From Ophiocordyceps camponoti-saundersi (nom. inval.) (taxonomy: Eukaryota; Ascomycota; Sordariomycetes; Hypocreales; Ophiocordycipitaceae): DNA of 29,560 nt. Made by a program: the position numbers and the translations under genes. The stretch spans positions 1 through 29,560 of the forward strand of contig PDHQ01000375.1 in the NCBI GenBank assembly GCA_003339415.1, given 5' to 3'. The notes under the pieces are model-generated. The model ran no database searches and was not told the origin of the DNA. It saw nothing but the letters and a program-made list of their open reading frames with translations. This document shows, one piece after another, positions 1-9,580 of the stretch; position 1 is the first letter of the stretch; every line of letters begins with the position of its first letter.

Positions 1-228
1 CTTTCTTTTATTTAAAATATTAAATAATTATATTTTTAAAAAAAATCATAAAAATCACGAACTCGTGATTTAAATTATCTCTAAAAAAATCACTTATAAG
101 TGATTTTTTCACGCTAGTAATTTAAATTATAAAAAATCACTTACTAAGCAAAAAGCCGTGATTTAAATCACGAAAAATCATATCACTTATAAGTGATTTT
201 TTAACTCCGTGATTTTTTTCGAACCCTG
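1..228 (-). mobile_element. Terminal 228 bp of a hAT-like element, left copy (element continues off the window)
   Basis: The segment ends at 228 with the complement of CAGGGTTCGAAAAAAATCAC, so the element lies to the left and its outer part is cut by the window edge. CAGGG is a typical hAT terminus. The subterminal zone is packed with AATCAC/GTGATT motifs, including the palindrome AATCACTTATAAGTGATT near 88-106 and 181-200. hAT transposases commonly bind short repeats in this position. The reverse complement recurs at 28451-28678 without indels and with three mismatches, each a TpG/TpA difference. No transposase is visible here. The hAT assignment rests on the terminus and on resemblance to the better supported element at 27895-28332; the other end and target duplication are outside the window. 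Confidence 0.6.
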
Positions 229-440
229 CCCCTATTTAGCTATAATTAGTTATAAATTAATCCCTTATAATTATTATTAATTTTTATTATTTTTATTAGC
301 TAAAAAATATAAAATATATATATAAATAGATAAAAAAGTTAAGTATTTATAGATTATAAGTAATATTAAAATCCTTCTAGGTTTTATATTATTATTATAT
401 AATATAATAAGGTAGTTAAGTATATACTGCTAACTTAGGT
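229..440. other. A+T-rich flank with the divergent part of an inverted repeat
   Basis: No gene is seen. From about 340 the sequence resembles, in inverted and more degraded form, the stretch at about 3940-4060; shared blocks include ATAAGTAAT and TCTAGG(T/A)TTTATA. It is therefore probably the inner part of the repeat whose well conserved end is at 441-487. Confidence 0.45.
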
Positions 441-487
441 AATATCGTGTCTAATAGGAATAGGTGCCGTGGCAAATATAAATACTC
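441..487 (+). repeat. 47-bp inverted repeat terminus, left copy
   Basis: This stretch matches the reverse complement of 3892-3938 over 47 bp with two differences, both TpG in the right copy against TpA here, which is the RIP signature. Similarity stops abruptly after AATACTC on the gene side of both copies and fades gradually on the far side. These are therefore likely the ends of two copies of one repeat family that flank the WD40 gene in opposite orientations. Confidence 0.7.
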
Positions 488-1394
488 TAGTTTATTATAG
501 GCATAGTGGCCTGGCAGAATAAACGCGACTTTTTAGGTGAGACTGTGATAGGTAATAAGTCCGTCCATGATGTGAAAGTGATTTTCTCTTCTTCCCTAGG
601 AGGCGCAGCGAGTAAACCAGCTCACTGCTATTTATGTTTTACAACTAACGACAATACATGAGCGTCGGCCTTGAATCGTCATCGCATATTTATGTACATA
701 CATACAACGAGCTTTCCGCCCAAGATTCAGGAGGAAACCGTCGGCGAACGCTATGTCATTTACCTACCTACCTACCTAGGTAGCCATCGCCGGATATTCC
801 TTCGCAGCTGCGCGGCGAGGCGAGACTTGAAGATAGAGCAAGAGATTGCATGCACATACAGCCGAAAAGGTCCGGACTTCGATTGAGTCCCCGTTGCACG
901 CCATATCCACGTCTTATTGCCACCCTAAGCGTTTGGGCTGTACCCAACGACTCCTGGTTCGGGGTTCCGATCTCGAGATACCACGCTTTGTCTGCGAATT
1001 GTAGGTCGTCGTGACTCAGTAGTGATGCCGCCCAGTATCTCCTTGAGCCATCGTGTGCCCAAGCAACAGTTGGCCCGCTTCCTATCCGTCTCTGTGATGA
1101 ACACGCCTTCGCTTCGAGTTTACGACAGAGTCTTCAGGCCGGAGCCGAGCCAAAGTCCATATCGTCGTAACCGCCCGCGCATCGACGGAACGGCACCGGA
1201 GAAGGCCATGTTGGCCGAACTTGGTCAAATACACATCGCCGCGAAAAAGCCGGAATCAGTTCTGAGCTTCCACGTCGTGTGGCATCAAGTACAAGCGCGT
1301 TGTTCACGCGTACCCCTCCATATTGTTCTCTTCTGTTGCGCGGAAAACCATTTCCGATTGATCATCCATCCATCCGTCCATCCATCACATCACA
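488..1394. other. Normal-composition region without a supported gene
   Basis: Base composition is balanced, unlike the flanking A+T-rich blocks. It contains a TACC(TACC)n run ending in a TACCTAGGTA palindrome at 761-782 and an ATCC microsatellite at about 1362-1386, next to the stop codon of the WD40 gene. Short open frames at 671-886 and from 1022 show no domain, motif or codon pattern that supports them. The part nearest 1394 is presumably the 3' untranslated region of the minus-strand gene. Confidence 0.5.
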
Positions 1395-3374
1395 TCACAT
1401 CAACCGGGTACCCCAGATTCCGCGACCAGCACTCACACCGAGCCACTCGCCATAGTCGGGATTTGGTAAGTGAGGGGCCCAGGCCAGGTTGCCGACCTCA
1501 TAGTCACATTCCCAGCATGCAACTGGACTTCGGCTATTATCCTGTGGCGCGGTACCATTGAGTGGTTGTGCACCCCTCGACGAGTTCGAGGTCATGAGAT
1601 CCCACACGAGAACATGACAATCATCACCTCCCGATGCCAGTGTGCCCCGTCGTAGGGGAGACCACTCCAGACAGTTGATGGACCCCGTATGGCCCCGGAG
1701 CTCCAGTAATGCCTGCCCTGGTTGTCTCACATCCAAGATACGGATGACGTTGGAGTCTTGCGCAAATGTGGCCAATAGATGCGTGTCGTGTGGAGAGGTC
1801 GCTAGGCGCAAGAGAGGCGGGGGGCTAGACATGGCCTGCTGTGCCGCGGTGGGGCTCGTACGGCCACTGCAATCTAGGTAGGTACTCTTGCGTCAGCGAT
1901 GGCAGTGATAGAAGAACGTGTATTTTTACCTCTGTCCTCCTTGCCCGTCGGCTCGTAAATAATAGTCGAATGCTCCAAGCTGCGCAGATCGAACATACGA
2001 ACGCTTCCGTCTTGTCCGCAGCTGACAAACACATCGACGCTATTGGCGCAGAACCGGACGTCGTACACCTCCTTATCATGCGCTATGAGCTGAGTTTTGG
2101 CAGTCAACGAGGGTATATCCCAAATGGTACAGGTCGTATCGATGCTTGAAGTGATGATGAGACTGGGCGAAACCGTGTTCCAGTCAAGCGAGGTAAGAGG
2201 GGCGGTGTGATCCGGGGTTTTAGAATTGGACAACAGGGCCAAGGGCGTCAGTTTGTGTATTGCTGCATCTCGAGCCCCTCGAGTGATGCTGCTACTTGGG
2301 TTTGCGGGACTTTCCGATGGCAGTGACCAGAGTCGCAAGTGGTCTCCAGACGTAGCCAATAGGTCAGTCGACTGCTTTTGCGAAGACGGCGGCTCCCACA
2401 AAAGTCTGGTGACAGGGTAGGAGTGCGTTGCTTCGGCAACCTTTGTGAATTCGAGGCAGTATTTTGAGGCGCCAGGCGTGTATGATTCTTGAGGGGTCGG
2501 GATAACCTGGCTGTCGATAATTTGAATCTGTCCAAGTCAGGAAGCAGAACCAGGCGATACGCCGAGTCGGGACAAAGACAGGCCTTACAAAATTGTGTCC
2601 ATCTTCGAGATAGCTGCCGACCGCCAACTTAGCCGCACCTCCTCCAGGAGGCGACCACTTACACCAGTCGAAGGCATAGACTGCCCAAGGTGCAATGTAA
2701 TTGCTCGGACCGGGCTGAGCGTTGGTAAGGTCATGTGCGGCGGTGCCGGTAGCACCGTCAGACATGCTTGAATCGGCACGAGGCCGGATGTCTGCCAGGC
2801 CTAAGGGTGTGTTGGAGAAATTACGCTGGGAGCCGGCAGCGCTGTACTTTGTGGCATCGGCGGGTGATATGAACTGTGACGATGAACCTGTAGGAGTCGT
2901 GGGCGTATACGCAAGGAACGACGGCGCGGAGGCTGAAGGGGGGGCGTCGTATCCGATAGTGGGACTGGAGCGGGAGTAGGAATGAGCGTGCGACGGCATG
3001 GCGAGAGATGGTTTCGACGGCGTATGATAGTCGTGAGAGGACGGCTGATGTTGCGATGTGGACGACATAGAGCCATGGATGGGGGCCAAAGCCATAGGCA
3101 CCGCGTTGGCCGACATAGCAATGGGTCGCCCCGTCAAACCACCCGGCTGCAAGATGTCGGGGACAGAAGAGGCCGCGGGCGGCTGTTGATGCTGAACGGC
3201 AGCATTGGTCGGCGATGCCTGCTCCAGCTTGATCTGAGGCGGAAAGTCTCGCGACGACGACAGATGCTGCGCCTGGGGGCTCGGCACGACACCAGTCATG
3301 TGCAACTCGTCCTGGCCATACGATGCGGCACCGACAGGTCGCCGCGACGGAGGGAGCTGCTGCGACTGGCTCAT
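1395..3374 (-). CDS. WD40-repeat protein of the DCAF7/WDR68 (AN11/LWD1) family
   Basis: Three exons: 3374-2589, 2527-1930 and 1873-1395. Together they give 1863 nt, or 620 residues plus TGA, in one consistent frame. Residues 1 to about 223 are Ser/Pro/Gln-rich and probably disordered, with IKLE resembling a SUMO-acceptor site. The conserved domain starts at SNYIAPWAVYAFDWCKW (residue 224) and has the family blades LLATSGDHLRLW, IITSSIDTTCTIWD, FVSCGQDGSVRMFDLR, LEHSTIIYEP, LASGGDDCHVLVWD and the C-terminal GRGIWG. Family members are seven-bladed beta-propellers that act as adaptors, for example for DYRK kinases and CUL4-DDB1 ligases in animals; no enzyme activity is expected. Here the role is inferred from homology only. 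The start at 3374 is chosen because the upstream in-frame sequence is pyrimidine-rich, leader-like DNA running into a repeat. Its context (T at -3) is weak, so Met26 or a longer N-terminus remain possible. Codons look undamaged by RIP despite the neighbouring block. Confidence 0.93.
1874..1929 (-). other. Intron 2 of the WD40 gene (56 nt, phase 1)
   Basis: On the minus strand the donor is AGAG|GTAAAA, the branch region GCTGACG, and the acceptor CTACCTAG|AT. A nearer AG and a downstream CAG acceptor both give the wrong phase. Splicing forms a GAT codon and joins GKEDR to DCSGRTSP, then to PPPLLRLAT. Unspliced, the frame stops at TAG within the acceptor. Confidence 0.88.
2528..2588 (-). other. 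Intron 1 of the WD40 gene (61 nt, phase 0)
   Basis: On the minus strand the donor is TTT|GTAAGG, the branch point CTGAC lies about 10 nt before the acceptor, and the acceptor is GGACAG|ATT. Removal joins EDGHNF to IQIIDSQV, as expected for this family. Without splicing the frame is wrong. Confidence 0.92.
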
Positions 3375-3891
3375 TGATAGGTGGTAGGTAAGGTGATGGC
3401 GAAGGCCTAAGTAGGTACCTCGGTAGGTAGTGACTGCGCAGGACCAAGGAAGGGACGGGGTAGGTATGTCAACGCTCGGTTGGCCAGGCACAAGCCAGGG
3501 GCAGCGAGCCAGCACGTTTGTTATTGGAGGGAGCTTTATACCAAGTGCTGAGGGAAGAAGCAGACGGAAAGCGAGCTTTGTAAGAACGATGGATAGCGAA
3601 ACGCCCTCCTGAGCTGGCGACGAGCGGCGTGTCGCGGCGCTGCGAGCACGCAGTCCTCGAAAGACGCCCGTCTCTTCTCGCAGACGAGCGTCGGTGCAAA
3701 ATGAGCTGACGCAGAAAGGCGCAGTGGGTGAGGATGGTGGAGGAAAAGGATAGGTATGTGCAGATGGAGACGGGGACAGCGGTGGTGATAGTTGGTGCTT
3801 GCGGCAAAGACTCGTCGTCGGCAGAGAGACGACGCACGCCTGTGCCAGGCGTCCAGGACCAGCCGGCCTCGTCAAATTAGGACAGGTAAAG
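3375..3891 (-). promoter_or_regulatory. Upstream region / 5' leader of the WD40 gene
   Basis: This is about 500 bp of balanced DNA between the start codon and the inverted repeat. On the coding strand it is rich in pyrimidine runs (CCACCACCGCTGTCCCC and similar near 3700-3790), which is common around fungal transcription starts. TAGGTAGGTACC-type motifs lie at about 3380-3430. No TATA box or factor site can be assigned. It is probably the whole promoter left before the repeat block begins. Confidence 0.4.
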
Positions 3892-3938
3892 GAGTATTCA
3901 TATTTGCCACGGCACCTATTCCTATTAGACACGACATT
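3892..3938 (-). repeat. 47-bp inverted repeat terminus, right copy
   Basis: This is the reverse complement of 441-487 with two TpG/TpA differences. Weaker similarity to about 340-440 continues to about 4060. This copy keeps TpG where the left has TpA, so it is less affected by RIP. It marks the boundary between gene DNA and the A+T-rich block. Confidence 0.7.
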
Positions 3939-4127
3939 CCTAAAAAGGGTAGTACGTACCTCGTAACTAAGATATTTTTTCCGCGCCACGCTACGCTATA
4001 TAATAGTAGTATAAAATCCTAGAAAAAAAAAATTACTTATAGTCCTTAAGTACCTAATTTTCTTAAGCGCGCTTCGCGTTTAATAGCTATTACGAATTAC
4101 GGAAAATAATTACGGTAGCTATACGCT
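3939..4127. other. Transition zone between inverted repeat and array A1
   Basis: Composition shifts to A+T-rich. The part up to about 4060 belongs to the inverted repeat. A small GC-rich patch, AAGCGCGCTTCGCG, lies near 4065-4078. No gene is seen. Confidence 0.4.
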
Positions 4128-5358
4128 AGGCACCGGTATATATATACCGGGTATAAGTATATATAAATACTAATATATATAGGTATTAGTATATATATAG
4201 GTATTAGTATATATAAGTATTAATATATATATATAAGTACTAATATATATAAGTATAAGTATATATAAGCACCGGTATATACTCCGGGTACCGGCATATA
4301 TAAGTACCGGTATATATAAGCACCGGTATATATATATAAGTATATATAAATACCGGTATATACTCCGGGTACCGGTATATATATACTAGGTATAAGTATA
4401 TATAAGTATAAGTATATATAGGCACCGGTATATACTCTAAGTATTAATATATATATATAAGTATTAGTATATATATAAGTACTAATATATATAAGTACCG
4501 GTATATATATAAGCACTAGTATATATAAGCACCGGCATATATATATAAGTACCGGCATATATAAGTATAAGTATATATAAGTATTAGTATATACTCTAAG
4601 TATAAGCATATATAGGCACCGGTATATATAGGCACTAGTATATATATAAGCACTAGTATATATAAGTACCGGTATATATAAGCACTAATATATACTTTAG
4701 GTACCGGTATATATATATAAGTATTAGTATATATAAGCACTAGTATATATAGGTAGCGGTATATATATATAAGTAGCGGTATATATATAGGCACGGGCAT
4801 ATATAGGCACTAGCATATACTCTAAGCACCGGTATATATATATATAGGCACTAGTATATATAGGTAGCGGTATATATATAAGCACTAGCATATATAGGCA
4901 CCGGTATATATATATAGGTATTAGTATATATAAGTACCGGTATATATATATAGGTATTAATATATATAAGTACCGGTATATATAAGCATTAGTATATACT
5001 CCGGGTACTAGTATATATATATAGGCACTAGTATATATAAGCACCGGCATATATATATAAGTACTAGTATATATAAGTATTAGTATATATATATAAGTAT
5101 TAGTATATATAAGCACCGGTATATATATAAGCACTAGTATATATATATAGGCACTAATATATATAAGCACTAGTATATATATAAGTACCGGTATATATAT
5201 ATATAAGCACTAGTATATATAAGTAATAGTATATATATAAGCACGGGTATATATAGGCACCGGTATATACTCTAGGCACTAGTATATATATATATAAGTA
5301 CTAGCATATATAGGTACTAATATATATATATAAATACTAGTATATATATATAGGTACT
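4128..5358 (+). repeat. Array A1: ACCGGT/TATATA minisatellite
   Basis: About 1.2 kb of imperfect units, each a short palindromic centre (ACCGGT, ACTAGT, ATTAGT or AGCGGT) followed by (TA)n and AAG or AGG. Variants differ almost only by C/T and G/A transitions, as expected from RIP acting on an ancestral unit. Periodic open frames on the minus strand, rich in Tyr, Ile and Leu, come from translating the repeat and are not genes. Confidence 0.85.
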
Positions 5359-5510
5359 AAGTAGCGTAAGTTAATTTTATAAAAATTATATATAAAAAGT
5401 AATTAATTTCTAATATATTTTACGATTAAGCTATACTTACGGGAGTATACTTAAATTTAGCTTATAAGATTTATAAGGGGGGGTTATAAATCCCCTTTTT
5501 AGCGGGTATA
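5359..5510 (+). repeat. Core copy 1 (about 150 bp, + orientation)
   Basis: The conserved sequence begins GTAGCGTAAGTTAATTTTAT and continues with a (T/C)TTACGGGAGTA segment. It ends in a hairpin, GGGGGTTATAAATCCCCC-like, just before array B. The same sequence occurs three times on this strand and five times inverted on the right side of the window. It separates array A from array B in every left-arm module. Confidence 0.8.
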
Positions 5511-8500
5511 TAGTAGCGGGCACGGCGGCGGGAGATAATTATAAGAGATAGCTATAGCGGGCATAGCGGCGGGTATAATAGCGAGAGATAACTATAAGAG
5601 ATAACTATAATAAATATATAAGGGCGGGAGATAATTATAAGAGATAGCTATAGCGGGTATATAAGGGCGGGAGATAATTATAGCGAGTATAGCGGTAAAA
5701 GATAATTATAGCGGGTATATAAGGGCGGGAGATAATTATAGCGAGTATAGCGGCGAGAGATAATTATTATAATAAGTATATAGCGGCGAGAGATAATTAT
5801 AAGAAATAATTATAATAAGTATATAAGGGTAGGAGATAATTATAAGAGATAATTATAATAAGAGATAATTACGGCGGGTATAGCGGTAAAAAATAACTAT
5901 TATAGCGGGTATATAGCGGCGAGAGATAATTATAAGAGATAATTATAATAAGTATATAAAGGTAAGAGATAATTATAGCGGGTATAGTAATAGTAACTAT
6001 AATAAGTATATAGGGGTAGAAGATAACTATAATAGGTATAGTAATAGTAATTATAATAAATATATAGTAGCGAGAGATAATTATAAAAGATAATTATAGC
6101 GAGTATATAAGGGTAAGAGATAATTATAAAAGATAATTATAACGGGTATAGCGGCGAGAGATAACTATTATAGCGAGTATATAGCGGCGAGAGATAATTA
6201 TAAAAGATAATTATAGTAAGTATATAAGGGCGGGAGATAATTATAATAAGTATACGGCGGTAAGAGATAACTATAAGAGATAATTATAGCGGGTATATAA
6301 GGGCGGGAGATAACTATAGCGAGTATAGTAATAGTAATTATAATAAGTATATAGCGGCGAGAGATAATTATAAAAAATAACTATAGCGGGTATATAGAGG
6401 CGGGAGATAACTATAATAGGTATATAGTAGCGAGAAATAATTATAAAAAATAATTATAGCGAATATATAAAAGTAGGAGATAATTATAAAAAATAATTAT
6501 AGCGGGTATAGTAGCGAGAGATAATTATAAGAGATAACTATAGTAAGTATATAAGGGCGAGAGATAATTACGGCGAGTATAGTAGCGAGAGATAACTATT
6601 ATAATAAGTATATAGCGGCGAGAGATAATTATAAGAGATAGCTATAATAAGTATAGTAGCAGGTATAGTAGCGAGAGATAACTATAAGAGATAATTATAA
6701 TAAGTATAGCGGCGAGAGATAACTATAAAAGATAATTATAATAAGTATAGTAGCGGGAGATAATTATAAAAAATAGCTATAGCGGGTATATAGTAGCGAG
6801 AAATAACTATTATAGTAAGTATAGCGGCGGGAGATAATTATAAAAAATAACTATAACGGGTATATAGCGGCGAGAGATAATTATAAAAAATAGCTATAGT
6901 AGGTATAGCGGCGGGTATAGCGGCGAGAGATAACTATTATAGCGGGCATATAGTAGCGAGAGATAATTATAAGAGATAGCTATAATAGGTATAGTAGCAG
7001 GTATAGCGGCGAGAGATAACTATTATAGTAGGTATATAGCGGCGAGAGATAACTATAAGAGATAGTTATAGTAGGTATATAAGGGTAAGAAATAATTATA
7101 AGAGATAATTATAATAAGTATAGCGGCGAGAGATAATTATAAAAGATAATTATAGCGAGTATATAAGAGCGGGAGATAATTATAGTAAGTATAATAGTAA
7201 GAGATAACTATTATAGCGGGTATATAGCGGCGAGAGATAACTATTATAGCGGGCATATAGTAGTAAGAGATAATTATAAAAGATAGCTATAGCGAGTATA
7301 TAAGGGTAGGAGATAATTATAAAAAATAATTATAGTAAGTATAATAGTAAAAGATAACTATAAAAAATAATTATAGTAAGTATATAAAGGCGGGAGATAA
7401 CTATAGTAAGTATAGCGGCGAGAGATAATTACTATAGCGAGTATATAGTAGCGAGAGATAATTATAAAAAATAGCTATAATAAGTATATAGCGGCGAGAG
7501 ATAATTATAAGAGATAGCTATAGCGAGTATAGCGGCGGGCATAGCGGCGAGAGATAACTACTATAGCGAGTATATAGCGGTAAGAGATAATTATAAAAGA
7601 TAGCTATAGCGGGCATAATAGCGGGAGATAATTATTATAGCAAGTATATAGTAATAAGAGATAATTATAAGAGATAATTATAGTAAGTATAGTAGTAAGA
7701 GATAATTATAAGAGATAATTATAATAAGTATAGCGGCGGGAGATAATTATAAGAGATAATTATAGCGGGCACGGCGGCGAGTATAGCGGCGAGAGATAAT
7801 TATTATAATAAATATATAGTAGCGAGAGATAATTATAAGAGATAATTATAATAGGTATATAGCGGCGGGAGATAACTATAAAAGATAATTATAGCGGGCA
7901 TAGTAGCAGGTATAATAATAAGAGATAATTATAAAAGATAGCTATAATAAATATAATAGTAGGTATAGCGGCGAGAGATAATTATAAGAGATAGCTATAG
8001 CGGGCATAATAGCAGGTATAGCGGCGAAAAATAATTATAAAAGATAATTATAGCGGGCATAGTAGCGAGAGATAATTATAAGAGATAGCTATAATAAGTA
8101 TAGTAGCGGAAGATAATTATTATAATAGGTATATAATAGTAAGAGATAACTATAAGAAACAGCTATAGCAAGTATAGCGGTAAGAGATAATTATTATAGT
8201 AAGTATATAGCGGCGAGAGATAATTATAAAAAATAGCTACGGCAGGTATAGTAGCGGGAGATAATTATTATAGCGAGTATATAGCGGCGGGAGATAATTA
8301 TAAAAGATAGCTATAGCGGGCATAATAGCGGGAGATAACTATAAAAGATAGCTATAGCGAGTATAGCAGCGAGTATAGCGGCGAGAGATAATTATAAGAG
8401 ATAATTATAGCGAGTATAATAGCGAGAGATAACTATAAGAGATAATTATAGTAAGTACGGCGGTAGGAGATAATTATAAAAAATAATTATAGCGGGTATA

Positions 8501-8645
8501 TAGTAGCGGGAGATAACTATAAAAGATAGCTATAGCGGGTATATAGCGGCGGGAGATAATTATAAAAGATAATTACGGCAAGTATAGTAGTAGGAGATAA
8601 TTATAAAAAATAGCTATAGCGGGTATAGCGGTAAGAGATAGCTAT
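5511..8645 (+). repeat. Array B1: AGATAATTATA/GCGGGTATA minisatellite
   Basis: About 3.1 kb of compound units mixing GAGATAATTATAA with AGCGGGTATAG or AGCGGCG segments in variable order. TpG is essentially absent on this strand and CpA occurs mainly as GCA. No gene is present. It is the longest tandem array in the window. Confidence 0.85.
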
Positions 8646-9580
8646 AATATAAAGTATATAAGTATATATATAAATAAAATATTACGGCCGCCGCCTTATC
8701 CCTTATTCGTTATTCGAAGATAACTCCTTATTATTTAAGTCTTCGTTTAACTTATCGTTATTGCCCTCGCCCTCCCCCTCTTTATTTTTTTCCTTATTAT
8801 CTTCTTTATTTTCGTCTTTATCTTCGTTTTTATCTTCGTTATCCTTATCTTCGTTATCCTTATCCTTCGCCCTTATATAAAAGTAGTTATAATAGCGACT
8901 TTTCGAATCTTAAATATATAAGCTATAAGCCGCCCCCTAAAACCCGCGTAGATAATAGTAGCTTAAGAAAAGGCTACTCCTTCGCTTACTATAATAATAT
9001 CTATATAAGCCCTAAGTAGGGAACCGCCTAGTAGCTTAAATAACGGTAATATAATAATAACTATCTTATTAAATTATTTTAGCGATTAACTTAACCGCTA
9101 TTTTACTAGCTTAAAAGCGTAAAAAGATATTATATAGCGTCCTAGCTAGAAAGCGTCTCTCCTTATCTTATTATATAATTAGTATTTATTTACGAAAATA
9201 TCCTATATAAAGGAGATATATATAATAATAGCGCCCTAAATAAATTTAGCGCTAACTTTAGCGTTAGTTCTTAAAATAATAGTTACTATTTTACTTATAA
9301 GGGGGAGGTAGCTTAATATTATAATAATAAATATAATAATCGTTATATAATTTCTTATTTTTCTTCTTATTTTTTTTTTTTAATTACTACGATAGTTATA
9401 GAAGGAAAGAAAATTTTTCTTATACGAAAAAAAGAAAAAAAAGGTACCCTTTTTACCTTATAGAACCTACTAGGGGTAAATAGCAACCTACTACTTACTA
9501 CCGCCTAATAATCTACTTCGCACTTTCTCGCACTTTCTACTATAGCTAAAGCTATAACTTAAAACTTTAACCCGTATAAC
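8646..9580. other. Unique interval U1 between module 1 and module 2
   Basis: A+T-rich DNA without tandem structure, apart from a CTTCGTTATC-type imperfect repeat near 8800-8870 and homopolymer T/A runs near 9365-9440. It holds a possible decayed reading frame on the minus strand (separate entry). No intact gene is present. Confidence 0.5.
8750..9073 (-). pseudogene. Possible decayed reading frame, product unknown
   Basis: One minus-strand frame runs about 108 codons with two internal TAA codons (at about 8963 and 8873). Both could be CAA codons changed by RIP. The readable segment includes SEGVAFS, then ATIIYAGFRGRLIAYIFKIR, and passes into a Lys/Ile/Arg-rich repetitive tail. There is no ATG start, and the 5' part stops at 9074. 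I do not recognise a family. A neighbouring frame (8703-8909) is also open and reads as an acidic KDKDNED-type tail, so the true frame is uncertain. Confidence 0.25.

Noticed and set aside
671..886. 71-codon plus-strand frame
   Set aside because: Contains the TACC microsatellite and shows no domain; too short and featureless to call.
1022..1561. 179-codon plus-strand frame
   Set aside because: It overlaps the last exon of the WD40 gene on the opposite strand and has no recognisable motif; it is best seen as a shadow frame.
3375..3989. N-terminal extension of the WD40 protein to an ATG at 3989
   Set aside because: The in-frame stretch is pyrimidine-rich leader sequence, and its first part overlaps the 47-bp repeat terminus. 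Family members do not need it. Kept only as a remote possibility.
4220..5170. Long Tyr/Ile/Leu-rich minus-strand open frames (also 9902-11068 and 13395-13625)
   Set aside because: They are translations of the TATATA/ACCGGT minisatellite in whatever frame avoids TAA. Composition follows the repeat exactly and no domain is present.
5511..8645. CRISPR array
   Set aside because: Units are imperfect, have no constant repeat with unique spacers, and the sequence is eukaryotic.
8703..8909. Acidic KDKDNED-type C-terminal tail on the minus strand
   Set aside because: Open for 69 codons, but it stops at once on going upstream, while the neighbouring frame continues further. More likely a by-product of the CTTCGTTATC repeat.
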